Assembly: GCA_963701245.1 (NCBI GenBank)
Contig: OY969576.1
Coordinates: forward strand, 1,488,001 to 1,552,000
Source of the DNA: CAWCCP01 sp963701245
GTDB lineage: Bacteria; Patescibacteriota; Saccharimonadia; Saccharimonadales; UBA4665
Length of the DNA stretch: 64,000 nucleotides
Direction of reading: 5' to 3'
Of the stretch, positions 35,477 to 42,901 are shown piece by piece (position 1 is the stretch's first letter; the number at the start of each line of letters is the position of its first letter). The notes beneath the pieces are model-generated. The model was not told the DNA's origin and did no database searches. It saw only the letters and a program-made list of their open reading frames with translations. Position numbers and translations under genes: made by a program.

Positions 35477-36499
35477 TTATATAAACCTGGGCTTATACCT
35501 TTCTGCCTTCCGCTCTTTTATGGCGCTAGAATAAGCGTGCCTAATTAGTTCGAGTAGACTTGCAAACTCTTTAACCTTTTCTACCGATATGTCTATCGCG
35601 ATTAAAGTACCAGGAAAATGTGGGGCTCCGTTGGTTTGCGAGTTTCTATCACTGTCAGGGTTGGTACTTAACCGAATCGCACGCACATCCGGCCTTCGCT
35701 TAAGTAACTTATAGACACCTGTTCCACTGTAAATCAGGAAGTAGTTTCGCGTGACCATTGATATTGATTTGACAAAGAACAGACCGGCACCTGCGTTCTC
35801 TGCTGTACCGCTCTCGTTCATTGTCGTACCCGATACACCAGGCACCAGTGCCCATTTGATTGCGTCCAGATCAGTCTTGGTTCTGTTTGGCCATGTGTAG
35901 CTCATCGAACCTTTTATGCCGATACCCGTATCACATATTCCTATCCTTACAACTCCCCTCTCAGGTGAATATTGCGCAGCAACTATGGCACCATTCGGGG
36001 ACTGAGCATGTTCTAGGACGTTTCTGACTAGCTCACCTAAGGTATACTTCAGTGCTTCAACTTTACTGGGTTCCAAGTGTAAAAGCGGAATAATATCGTG
36101 AATAAAGTGTGTCTGCTCTTTTGGAGTTTTAATTTGCGTTAAGGGAATATATTTGCCGGCGGATTCATGCTTAATGGGATCGAAAGGGGATTCTTTTTTT
36201 AACATTTTGAACAACCCCATAGTATCTAGATATTCGCCCGACTTTGCTGTTATCTCATCAATTGTAATTTTATCTGGGTTTACATTTAGGCCGAGTGCTG
36301 CCACGGCCGTTAAAACCGCCGGGTGAGCGTTTATCCATTTGTCGTTAGTTGTAATGTCAAGCCGACTCCCGTCAGTCGAATCAAAATTTCTAAGAAAAAC
36401 ATCGAATAACCGTAAGTTATCGCTGTTCGATAGATGTATTTTCATAAATTTTATTCTACGTTTCATTACGTTTTTTGTAAATACGTAATGTAACGACAT
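35477..36499 (-). CDS. HATPase-domain (GHKL) regulatory protein
   Basis: The C-terminal half is a histidine-kinase-like ATPase: an N-box in LGELVRNVLEHAQSP, a G1 box ICDTGIGIKGS, and a G2-like AGAGLFFVKSISM. No dimerisation/phosphoacceptor His domain is evident. It resembles anti-sigma or stand-alone GHKL switches paired with a STAS-like partner, encoded next. The N-terminal ~150 residues are unassigned. The start is uncertain: ATGs at 36499, 36466 and 36445 are all in frame, and the first two overlap an inverted-repeat operator. Confidence 0.85.
   Translation of the reverse strand: MSLHYVFTKNVMKRRIKFMKIHLSNSDNLRLFDVFLRNFDSTDGSRLDITTNDKWINAHPAVLTAVAALGLNVNPDKITIDEITAKSGEYLDTMGLFKMLKKESPFDPIKHESAGKYIPLTQIKTPKEQTHFIHDIIPLLHLEPSKVEALKYTLGELVRNVLEHAQSPNGAIVAAQYSPERGVVRIGICDTGIGIKGSMSYTWPNRTKTDLDAIKWALVPGVSGTTMNESGTAENAGAGLFFVKSISMVTRNYFLIYSGTGVYKLLKRRPDVRAIRLSTNPDSDRNSQTNGAPHFPGTLIAIDISVEKVKEFASLLELIRHAYSSAIKERKAERYKPRFI
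36464..36490. promoter_or_regulatory. Operator-like inverted repeat at the HATPase gene start
   Basis: CATTACGT-N11-ACGTAATG is a perfect dyad. It overlaps the beginning of the HATPase gene, so binding of a repressor would block its expression. A second dyad with the same core lies 40 bases upstream. Confidence 0.65.
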
Positions 36500-36529
36500 T
36501 TACATTTACTTTTTTAAGGATTTAAGTAA

Positions 36530-36554
36530 ATTACGTTATTCGGAAAAACGTAAT
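36530..36554. promoter_or_regulatory. Second operator-like inverted repeat upstream of the HATPase gene
   Basis: ATTACGTT-N9-AACGTAAT shares the half-site ATTACGT with the dyad at 36464-36490. Two such dyads in front of one operon point to cooperative binding of a dimeric regulator, which is not identified here. Confidence 0.6.
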
Positions 36555-36641
36555 GACACGTAGACGACGTAAAGATTGTTCGACTATTTTTCGACCAGGC
36601 AGAACTCGAACCAAATAACTTCTTAGCGTATTTTAGACAAA

Positions 36642-36668
36642 CAAAAACCTCTGCTGAAATAACAGAGG
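36642..36668 (-). terminator. Terminator of tRNA-fMet
   Basis: On the minus strand CCTCTG-TTATTTCAG-CAGAGG is followed by TTTTTGTTT, 11 bases after the tRNA CCA end. It is a standard intrinsic terminator. Confidence 0.85.
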
Positions 36669-36679
36669 TAAAACATACT

Positions 36680-36754
36680 TGGTTGCGGGGAGAGGACTCG
36701 AACCTCTGACCTCGTGGTTATGAGCCACGCGAGCTGCCGCTGCTCCACCCCGCG
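36680..36754 (-). tRNA. Initiator tRNA-fMet(CAT)
   Basis: The 75-base cloverleaf with encoded CCA has an acceptor CGCGGGG/CCCCGCA with the C1-A72 mismatch that marks initiators. The anticodon loop is CTCATAA. The anticodon stem is CGTGG/CCACG: positions 29-31 are TGG, not the universal GGG, so one of the three G-C pairs used by IF3 is replaced by U-A. The D-loop is short (7 bases). Confidence 0.95.
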
Positions 36755-36872
36755 ATAATGCGTCTGTCCGCTTTATACCTTTCAATGTGGCCTAAAAAAC
36801 GGTACCGGCGTAGATTTTTGCTACATCAATACTACCAAACAGAGGTAGAACTGTCAATTCGAGTTCTGTCGA

Positions 36873-38333
36873 TGTTAGCCCAAATTTAAAATCGGAGTAC
36901 CTTCTTGAGGTAGTTATCGAGAACACAAAATCAAAATCGGAGTGGAGTTAAGACAAATTTAAAATTGGAGTTGGTATCTGTATCCTTAGCTTGTAATAAG
37001 GAGGGGATATGAGCCAGGTTCACAAGACATTTAGCGACGATGAGGTAAAACAATTACTAAAGTGGTATGAGGACGGCATAAAGACAAAAGCTGAGGTTCA
37101 GCAGTCACTGGGGATTAAAGACAGTCAGTTTTACCTGCTGCTGGCTAGATTCAGAGACAAGCCAAAAAAGTTTAGTGTAGCCTACCATAGGATACGGGCA
37201 ACCCGTAGCCTACCGTCAGTAGTAGTCAAACAGATTCGTAAGGAACTAGAGATCGAACACGGCCTCATTAAAAGTTCAGCTAATCCGGTAATGTTCTTTA
37301 ACTACGCATATATCCGAGATAACGTAGAAGCCAGTACCGGACATAAACTATCAGCCCAAACGGTCGTTAACTATGCCAAGAGATGGAACTACTACATTGA
37401 GAAGCCTAAACGTAAGGCTCACACCAGAGAAGTTCTAACTGATTCGGTTGGCATGCTGCTTCAGCATGATGCCTCTTCCCATCAATGGTCGCCGTATGTC
37501 TTCCGTGGTGACGGCAAACCCCAGAAATGGTCACTCATTACAACCATTGACGATCATAGCCGCAAACTGCTTTATGCCGAGATGTTTGAGCGTGAATCAG
37601 CTTGGGCGCACATCCTAGCTCTGGAGTCGGTAGTCTTAAGTTACGGTATTGGTATCCAGTACTACTCAGATAACCACGCTATCTTCAGATATGTAGTTAA
37701 CAGGGACAAAGGTCCAAGTGCTGCTAACTACCAGCATATACTTGGCACTGACGACATAGCCCCACAGTGGAAACAATCGGTTGAAGCAGCCGGCATGAAA
37801 GTAACCTATGCCTTGAGCCCGGAAGCTAAAGGTAAAATTGAAAGACCCTACCACTGGCTGCAAGACAGGATTGTCAGAAGAGCAGCCAGGGATCATGTTA
37901 AAACCATTGATGGTATCCGTTTAATCCTGTCTCAGGAGGTAGACCGCTACAACAACCGGCAAGTTCATTCAACAACTGGCGAGATACCGGCTAAGCGATT
38001 TGAGAGAGCCATCCAGGAAGACAGAAGCTGTTTTAGGCCGCTTGATGTTATTCAAGCTAGACCACCGGTTACCTCAACCAAGGATATCTTTTGCTTAAGG
38101 TCAGAACGTAAAGTCAACGGCTATGGCAAAATCTCTTTTGACGGACTTAGCTTAAGCGTCCCCGGGCATCTGCCTGATGGCACGGCTGTTAGCCTGCATA
38201 TTATTCCAGATACTCAGTTTACAGAGATCCGTTTCCTTAGACAGAACCAAGTACTTGGCTACCAGCAGATACCAACACCAAAATCACTCCGGTTTTAATT
38301 TTGGGATGCTACGTTTTTAAATTTGGGTTAACA
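36873..38333 (+). mobile_element. IS481-like insertion sequence, copy 1 (1461 bp)
   Basis: Terminal inverted repeats start TGTTAGCCCAAATTTAAAA (left) and TGTTAACCCAAATTTAAAA (reverse complement of the right end). A 15-base target duplication TTCGAGTTCTGTCGA flanks it (36858-36872 and 38334-38348). It carries one DDE transposase gene. It inserted at the extreme 3' end of the FtsB-like gene, between that gene and tRNA-fMet. It has the same length and encodes the same protein as the copy at 60322-61782. Confidence 0.95.
37009..38298 (+). CDS. DDE transposase, IS481/ISNCY-like, copy 1
   Basis: This 429-residue protein has an N-terminal helix-turn-helix (YEDGIKTKAEVQQSLGIKDS), an integrase (rve) core, and a C-terminal Mu-type beta domain. 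The catalytic residues are in LLQHDASSHQW (D), YYSDNHAIFRY (D) and EAKGKIERPYHW (E). A strong AAGGAGG ribosome-binding site precedes the ATG. The long 15-base target duplication and TGTTA ends agree with IS481-type elements; ISNCY/IS1202 is an alternative. Confidence 0.93.
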   Translation: MSQVHKTFSDDEVKQLLKWYEDGIKTKAEVQQSLGIKDSQFYLLLARFRDKPKKFSVAYHRIRATRSLPSVVVKQIRKELEIEHGLIKSSANPVMFFNYAYIRDNVEASTGHKLSAQTVVNYAKRWNYYIEKPKRKAHTREVLTDSVGMLLQHDASSHQWSPYVFRGDGKPQKWSLITTIDDHSRKLLYAEMFERESAWAHILALESVVLSYGIGIQYYSDNHAIFRYVVNRDKGPSAANYQHILGTDDIAPQWKQSVEAAGMKVTYALSPEAKGKIERPYHWLQDRIVRRAARDHVKTIDGIRLILSQEVDRYNNRQVHSTTGEIPAKRFERAIQEDRSCFRPLDVIQARPPVTSTKDIFCLRSERKVNGYGKISFDGLSLSVPGHLPDGTAVSLHIIPDTQFTEIRFLRQNQVLGYQQIPTPKSLRF

Positions 38334-38785
38334 TTCGAGTTCTGTCGATGCATAAAGAAATCTACCCAGGATTCAAAATTAGTTTGATAGGTGGATTTAT
38401 GCTGGCTGGCGGTTGATGTTTTAGTCGTAGACGTAATATCCGTCGTGTAGGCCATTGCAACACTTGAAGGAACGATTAATTCTTTCTCACCCGGCATGGC
38501 AAGTCCAAAATTTTGCCTCGCCGAAAGTTCAATATACTGCCCACTATTTAAATATTCATTCTGGAGCGCCAGATTATTATTTTGCAATTGCTGCAATCGG
38601 TTTTGTTGCTGCAAGCTGGTTATTTGTTTTTGCAAGCCATAGTTAGTTTGAATCGACTTGATACCACTCCACGTTACAAGCAATACAATAACAGCAAAGA
38701 CTAATTGGCCCGTAAAACGAATGTCACTAAGACGTTGTATATTGTAAAGGGCAATGTTTTTATATTGATTGATTTTATTTTGCAT
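38309..38785 (-). CDS. FtsB/DivIC-like septum protein, C-terminus altered by IS insertion
   Basis: This is a bitopic division protein. It has a membrane helix (LVFAVIVLLVTWSGIKSI), a coiled coil rich in Gln/Leu (LQKQITSLQQQNRLQQLQNN), and the family motif YIELSARQNFGLAMPGEKEL. The likely start is ATG 38783-38785 (MQNKINQYKN); the upstream 26 codons look non-native. Without the IS the frame would end RQNSN and TGA. Insertion replaced the stop and added VNPNLKT from the IS end. Function is probably retained. Confidence 0.75.
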   Translation of the reverse strand: MQNKINQYKNIALYNIQRLSDIRFTGQLVFAVIVLLVTWSGIKSIQTNYGLQKQITSLQQQNRLQQLQNNNLALQNEYLNSGQYIELSARQNFGLAMPGEKELIVPSSVAMAYTTDITSTTKTSTASQHKSTYQTNFESWVDFFMHRQNSNVNPNLKT

Positions 38786-38906
38786 ATTAGATTGTGTAAC
38801 TATTATATAACTTTGTCTCAAATCTGATATACTCACATCTGTTAGATTACTCTGTTTAGGCAATCATGTGCACGTTTAGAGAGTAGCTAATATGCAAACT
38901 ATAGTT

Positions 38907-38942
38907 ATCTGTGATATCCCCGATTAGTCTAGGATCACAGAT
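38907..38942. promoter_or_regulatory. Inverted repeat upstream of tRNA-Ile2
   Basis: ATCTGTGAT (38907-38915) and ATCACAGAT (38934-38942) form a perfect 9-base dyad with 18 bases between. It lies 14 bases before the tRNA and may be a regulatory site or an RNA hairpin. There is no T-run beside it. Confidence 0.45.
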
Positions 38943-38956
38943 CGTTACCAGCATTA

Positions 38957-39032
38957 GGGGGCGTAGCTCAGTGGTTAGAGCAGTCGGCTCATAACTGATT
39001 GGTCGTAGGTTCAAATCCTACCGCCCCCACCA
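38957..39032 (+). tRNA. tRNA with CAT anticodon, probably tRNA-Ile2
   Basis: A 76-base cloverleaf with encoded CCA: acceptor GGGGGCG/CGCCCCC, D-stem GCTC/GAGC, anticodon loop CTCATAA, T-arm GTAGG-TTCAAAT-CCTAC. G1-C72 pairing rules out the initiator. The variable and T-arm region (GGTCGTAGGTTC) resembles Bacillus tRNA-Ile2, so C34 would be made lysidine by the TilS encoded at 12969. The 3' flank ATTCCGCTTATGCTTA is the same as after tRNA-Met at 14892. Confidence 0.9.
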
Positions 39033-39180
39033 TTCCGCTTATGCTTATCAAAGATTGAACACTTCAAATATAGCGACGCTACAATAAGCTGCATACTGGA
39101 CAGTTTTAAAGATTATCTAAAGTTTTATTTCGATCTTTGACTTGCAATCTGCAAGTCATTACTCCAGCTAAGATTATTAT

Positions 39181-39257
39181 TTGATATTAGCCACCCAGCA
39201 ATAGCACTCAGTAGTTCAAAAATCTTCGCTTCATCTCCACCATTACGTTTATGGTTA
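39181..39257 (+). repeat. tRNA-3'-end-like repeat f (putative attachment site)
   Basis: CACTCAGTAGTTCAAAAATC, then TTCGCTTCATCTCCACC and ATTACGTTTATGGTTA. The last part matches the tRNA-Ile2 end and flank (CCACCATTCCGCTTATGCTTA) at 18 of 21 positions. It forms a direct repeat with g, about 1.55 kb away, and the two bracket the Fic gene. Confidence 0.7.
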
Positions 39258-39332
39258 TAAAATTACTCGAACTTTGAGTAATCACATTACTAGAAATTAT
39301 ATCTTTAGCTTTAATTGTGGGCATCAGAAATC

Positions 39333-40430
39333 TTACGTCAGTGGAGCTTTCTCTTCAATAGTCTCGAACATCTTGATATTGACATAGAAACTATTTCGAC
39401 CGTGCTTATATTGCCTTAAATAACCCGCTTCGGCAAGTTTTTGTAAGTACTTGCTTGCTGTTACATAGTGGATGCCTAAATCTTTACCTAGTCTCACTGG
39501 TGACTGTACAGGATTTAAAAAAATCGCCTCTATGAGTTCGGATGAATAAATATGGGGGAAATCTTTACGTATTGAGCGCTTAGTTGTGCTACGAAGATTA
39601 TTTATTCTCTTCATTAGCAAATAGCTGTGCTTAGCTTGTTTAGTAAATCCGCGCACTAGATATTGCACGAACTCTTTGAGTTCACCTTTTTCCGTTACAG
39701 CGCGTATGAGTTGGTAATACTTACTCTTATCATAGTTAATGTACTGGCTGATGTGAACAGCGGGTAAGTCCAGTAGACCAGCAAAAACAAGATGTAATGT
39801 CAAAAGCATACGCCCGGTACGACCATTGCCGTCTTCAAAAGGATGAATTGCCTCAAATTGATAATGCGCTGCGGCAGCCAAAACAAGAGGGTCTACTTTC
39901 GAGTTATTAACCACTCTTTCCCAGCTACTCAATAAGTCAGGTATATGCTGAGCTTGTGGAGGCGTATAACGTACAGTCCCCCGACCATCACCAATGACAA
40001 CGGGTAACCGACGATAGCCGTCATCTTCATCGGGTAGCAAACAGTGGTGCAAACCCTTGCTCAATCTTGAGGTTAAACCCACTTTACTTATGTTTTCAGT
40101 GCCCCACTTCAGGGCATAGAAATAGTTAACGACCAGTAGGCTATTGCTGCTTTCACCTTTTTTTGGCCTGGGTAATATACTCTGCTGTAAAACTTCTAGT
40201 AGAGTTGTATTGATATCTTCGATCTCACTACTTTCTAAAGCTTCTTTGAGATATATAGGATGCATCAGCACGTTTTCGGAGCCTGGTGCACCTCCCATGA
40301 ATCCATAAAGTTTAGCGATCTCAATCCTTGCTTTTAGTAAATCCTTCTCAACAAACTTCTCAGCCTCTTTCAATTGAGTCTCAGTAAGAGAGGGCACTAA
40401 GTAGGGTTGCTTCGGATCAAAGTTGCTCAT
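39333..40430 (-). CDS. Fic-domain protein (AMP-transferase type)
   Basis: Fic proteins transfer AMP or related groups to target proteins. The catalytic motif HPFEDGNGRTGR (residues 196-207) is intact. The N-terminal inhibitory helix motif SSEIED (67-72) is present, so the enzyme is probably self-inhibited (class II). The target-binding flap GTVRYTPPQA precedes the motif. The C-terminal ~80 residues form a winged helix (LGKDLGIHYVTASKYLQKLA) that could bind DNA. Length 365 aa is typical. A perfect dyad just upstream suggests autoregulation. Direct repeats f and g flank the gene. Confidence 0.93.
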   Translation of the reverse strand: MSNFDPKQPYLVPSLTETQLKEAEKFVEKDLLKARIEIAKLYGFMGGAPGSENVLMHPIYLKEALESSEIEDINTTLLEVLQQSILPRPKKGESSNSLLVVNYFYALKWGTENISKVGLTSRLSKGLHHCLLPDEDDGYRRLPVVIGDGRGTVRYTPPQAQHIPDLLSSWERVVNNSKVDPLVLAAAAHYQFEAIHPFEDGNGRTGRMLLTLHLVFAGLLDLPAVHISQYINYDKSKYYQLIRAVTEKGELKEFVQYLVRGFTKQAKHSYLLMKRINNLRSTTKRSIRKDFPHIYSSELIEAIFLNPVQSPVRLGKDLGIHYVTASKYLQKLAEAGYLRQYKHGRNSFYVNIKMFETIEEKAPLT

Positions 40431-40444
40431 GGGGTAATAGTAGC

Positions 40445-40481
40445 ATATATATTAAAGAAATGGCAATTCTTTAATATATAT
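40445..40481. promoter_or_regulatory. Operator-like 15-bp dyad upstream of the Fic gene
   Basis: ATATATATTAAAGAA (40445-40459) and TTCTTTAATATATAT (40467-40481) are perfect inverted repeats with 7 bases between. They overlap a minus-strand promoter-like TTGCCA-N18-TACTAT. The winged helix of the Fic protein is an obvious candidate binder, which is inference. Confidence 0.65.
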
Positions 40482-40731
40482 ATTTGATATGTTAACCCAG
40501 TTTATATATACGTTCTGATATATTACTCCTCTAAGGTGTTAATTAATAACGGCGATCTATTCAATCGATTTAAGGCACTGTTTTAAACCTCATTATCACC
40601 TCATCAGACCCTCAAGATTAGTAGATTAACTCAGATAAGTTCAAAAAGCTTCTCACTATACCGAATCAGTACGTATACATCTGCTTATATTCAGAGGCAA
40701 TATCTTGAATTTCTCTTTTTCAAGTTATGGT

Positions 40732-40810
40732 TTGATGCTCAACCAGCCATTCAGCTATGACTCTGAGGAGTAGTTCAAAAGTCTTTGCTTCATCTCCACC
40801 ATTATGCTTA
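40732..40810 (+). repeat. tRNA-3'-end-like repeat g (putative attachment site)
   Basis: TTTGATGCTCAACCAGCC, then GAGTAGTTCAAAAGTCTTT and GCTTCATCTCCACCATTATG. It matches f over about 75 bases and equals the tRNA-Ile2 end CCACCATT plus ATGCTTA with six bases (CCGCTT) deleted. The rest of the gap 40482-40961 shows no gene. Confidence 0.7.
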
Positions 40811-40961
40811 ATAAAATAAATTCTGCAAGAAACTATTTGAATAGTACGCAAGCTCGATAAACAAGCATATACTGCAGCGTTAGTTTGCTTGATTTAGAAC
40901 CCATAATTAATTGAACATCGTTTGTTTTTTGATATCACAACCGATCTTACTTTGAGAGCGT

Positions 40962-41615
40962 TTATGGCTCTACGTATGCCCGAACATCTGACGATTGAAC
41001 AGCATTAATAAGCACCTGGCAGGTTGCATCGGAAAGTCGATCGACTGCCTCATCACCAAATAGTGCCGCAACCTTGTCTACGGCTCCTAGATTCCAGTCA
41101 TCATAGCGGTTATGTTCCTGCAGGGCAGCATAGTTAACGTCGTCCATGTGAACTGCAGATGGCGTCATACCAGGAGCAACAAAGATTAAACCTTCAACCT
41201 CAGTTGCTACATCCTCGGGAGAAGTAAGTAGTCGCACTCTAATTCGTTTCACGGGTGCTTCAACGGATTCTCGAGCATAATTTTCATTTTTCTCACCCAC
41301 CCCTACAGCCAGATAATCGGTTGGCGTCGCGCTGTCTATGAGTACAAAATGCGAGTATCCCAAAATAGAGCCCTCATGGGTAGGCTTAGGGTGCGCTTCA
41401 GGATCAAAGTCGACACAGCCTATCACGTGTTGAGATAATTCAACTCCGCTGTCCGTTCGCATAAAATCATCAATTAATTGAGGGTCCCAAGTTTCTAAAT
41501 CAAGGCCAAATTCTCTATAGGATGCAAGTGCAGCTTCCTTGTGCGCATCCAAGACCTCACCTTGCAAAAGTTGTCTAGGTGATAGAAATTCTGGAGATGA
41601 AGGGTCAAAAGCCAT
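40962..41615 (-). CDS. Hypothetical protein, 217 aa
   Basis: A soluble acidic protein with no recognised domain. It has an alpha/beta pattern: a helical N-terminus (QLLQGEVLDAHKEAALASYR), strands such as GYSHFVLIDSATPTDYLAVG and VEGLIFVAPGM, and a helical C-terminus (DRLSDATCQVLINAVQ). There is no signal or membrane helix. It lies beyond repeat g, after the Fic gene, and resembles the other orphans of the accessory regions in composition. Confidence 0.6.
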   Translation of the reverse strand: MAFDPSSPEFLSPRQLLQGEVLDAHKEAALASYREFGLDLETWDPQLIDDFMRTDSGVELSQHVIGCVDFDPEAHPKPTHEGSILGYSHFVLIDSATPTDYLAVGVGEKNENYARESVEAPVKRIRVRLLTSPEDVATEVEGLIFVAPGMTPSAVHMDDVNYAALQEHNRYDDWNLGAVDKVAALFGDEAVDRLSDATCQVLINAVQSSDVRAYVEP

Positions 41616-41759
41616 AATATATTATTCTGCAAAACTACATGAGTAAACATAATGATTCTGCAATATTATGCAATTTATTGCAACTTTTAACGATTAGACG
41701 GTCGATCGGTGCTATTTAGGGCGCGAATAGTATAAATACTTTAGAGAAACGTACTCTTA

Positions 41760-42761
41760 TCACCTTTTTACTTTAGTGGAATTGATTGCATTCTGTAGTA
41801 ACTGAAGCAAGTCATCTACGTTTTTTATATTCATAAGCTGCTCTCTAAGCTCTTTTGCCCCGTCGAAGCCATTCACGTATATCTTACAAAATTTATTAAG
41901 TGTATGGATGGCGCGATCGCCCGGACGCCATGTTTGCGAAAAAAGACGCACCTGCTGAGCATATAAGTTGAGTTTTTGCTCTCGAGAATAGTCTGACCAG
42001 GGGCTTTGACTTTCAAACGCAAATGGATCTTGGAAGATTCCCCGACCGATCATAATGCCATCCAGGTTATACTTTTCAACCAGCTGCAAACCGTGAGCTC
42101 GGTTTATGACATCCCCATTGCCAACAAGTAACGTATTGACTGCGGTTTTATCGCGTAGTTGTCTGACTTTTCCGATGTCCTCCCAATGAGCAGGCACTTT
42201 GCTCATTTCTTGGCGAGTCCTACCGTGAATGGTTAGCATTGCAAGCTGTTGCTCCAATAAAAATTCCAGCCAGGAAAAATTCACGTTGTTGAAACCTAAT
42301 CTGGTCTTAACGCTGACTGGTATAGATGGACCAGCACCGGATTTTGTTGCTGAAATTATTTCTTTTGCGAGAGACTGATTATTGATGAGACCTGCGCAGG
42401 CACCGCTTTTTACAACTGATTTTTCTGGGCAGCCCATATTTAAATCTATACCGATATACGGACCATAGTCGCCTCTCGCAATTTCCTGAGCAGTTTTATA
42501 AAAATTATCGGGCTTTAGACCCCAAATTTGTGCAATCACGTGTTTTTCTGATGCGGCTAGTTTTAATCGCGGAGCGACTCGATCTCTTCCAATACTTTGT
42601 AAGCCATCAACGTTCACAAATTCAGTCATGAATAAATCTGGTGCGCAAGTTTGATCAATGATTTGTCGAAAAACTGTATCCGTGACGTCATCCATAGGCG
42701 CCAAGACAAAAAACGGGGTAACTAAGTTGTAGGGGTTTGTGCTCAATGCATACTCCGCCAC
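41760..42761 (-). CDS. dus: tRNA-dihydrouridine synthase (Dus family)
   Basis: This FMN enzyme reduces uridines in the tRNA D-loop. The TIM barrel starts FFVLAPMDDVTDTVFRQI and contains IDLNMGCPEKSVVKSGACAG (family NxGCP). The FMN-phosphate site is LLVGNGDV and DGIMIGRGIFQDPF. Length 333 aa is normal. The exact Dus subclass is not clear from sequence alone. It marks the return to core genes. Confidence 0.93.
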   Translation of the reverse strand: MAEYALSTNPYNLVTPFFVLAPMDDVTDTVFRQIIDQTCAPDLFMTEFVNVDGLQSIGRDRVAPRLKLAASEKHVIAQIWGLKPDNFYKTAQEIARGDYGPYIGIDLNMGCPEKSVVKSGACAGLINNQSLAKEIISATKSGAGPSIPVSVKTRLGFNNVNFSWLEFLLEQQLAMLTIHGRTRQEMSKVPAHWEDIGKVRQLRDKTAVNTLLVGNGDVINRAHGLQLVEKYNLDGIMIGRGIFQDPFAFESQSPWSDYSREQKLNLYAQQVRLFSQTWRPGDRAIHTLNKFCKIYVNGFDGAKELREQLMNIKNVDDLLQLLQNAINSTKVKR

Positions 42762-42901
42762 GATAGCGCGGTTAATGGTTCCAGTTTAAAGAGGTTAGGA
42801 CAACCAAATACTTACTACTATTATATCCTGAAATGCTTGATTTACAACGTGCACCAATGACGCTTTAAAAGAGATGAAAACTTTAATGTACATCCCGTGT
42901 C

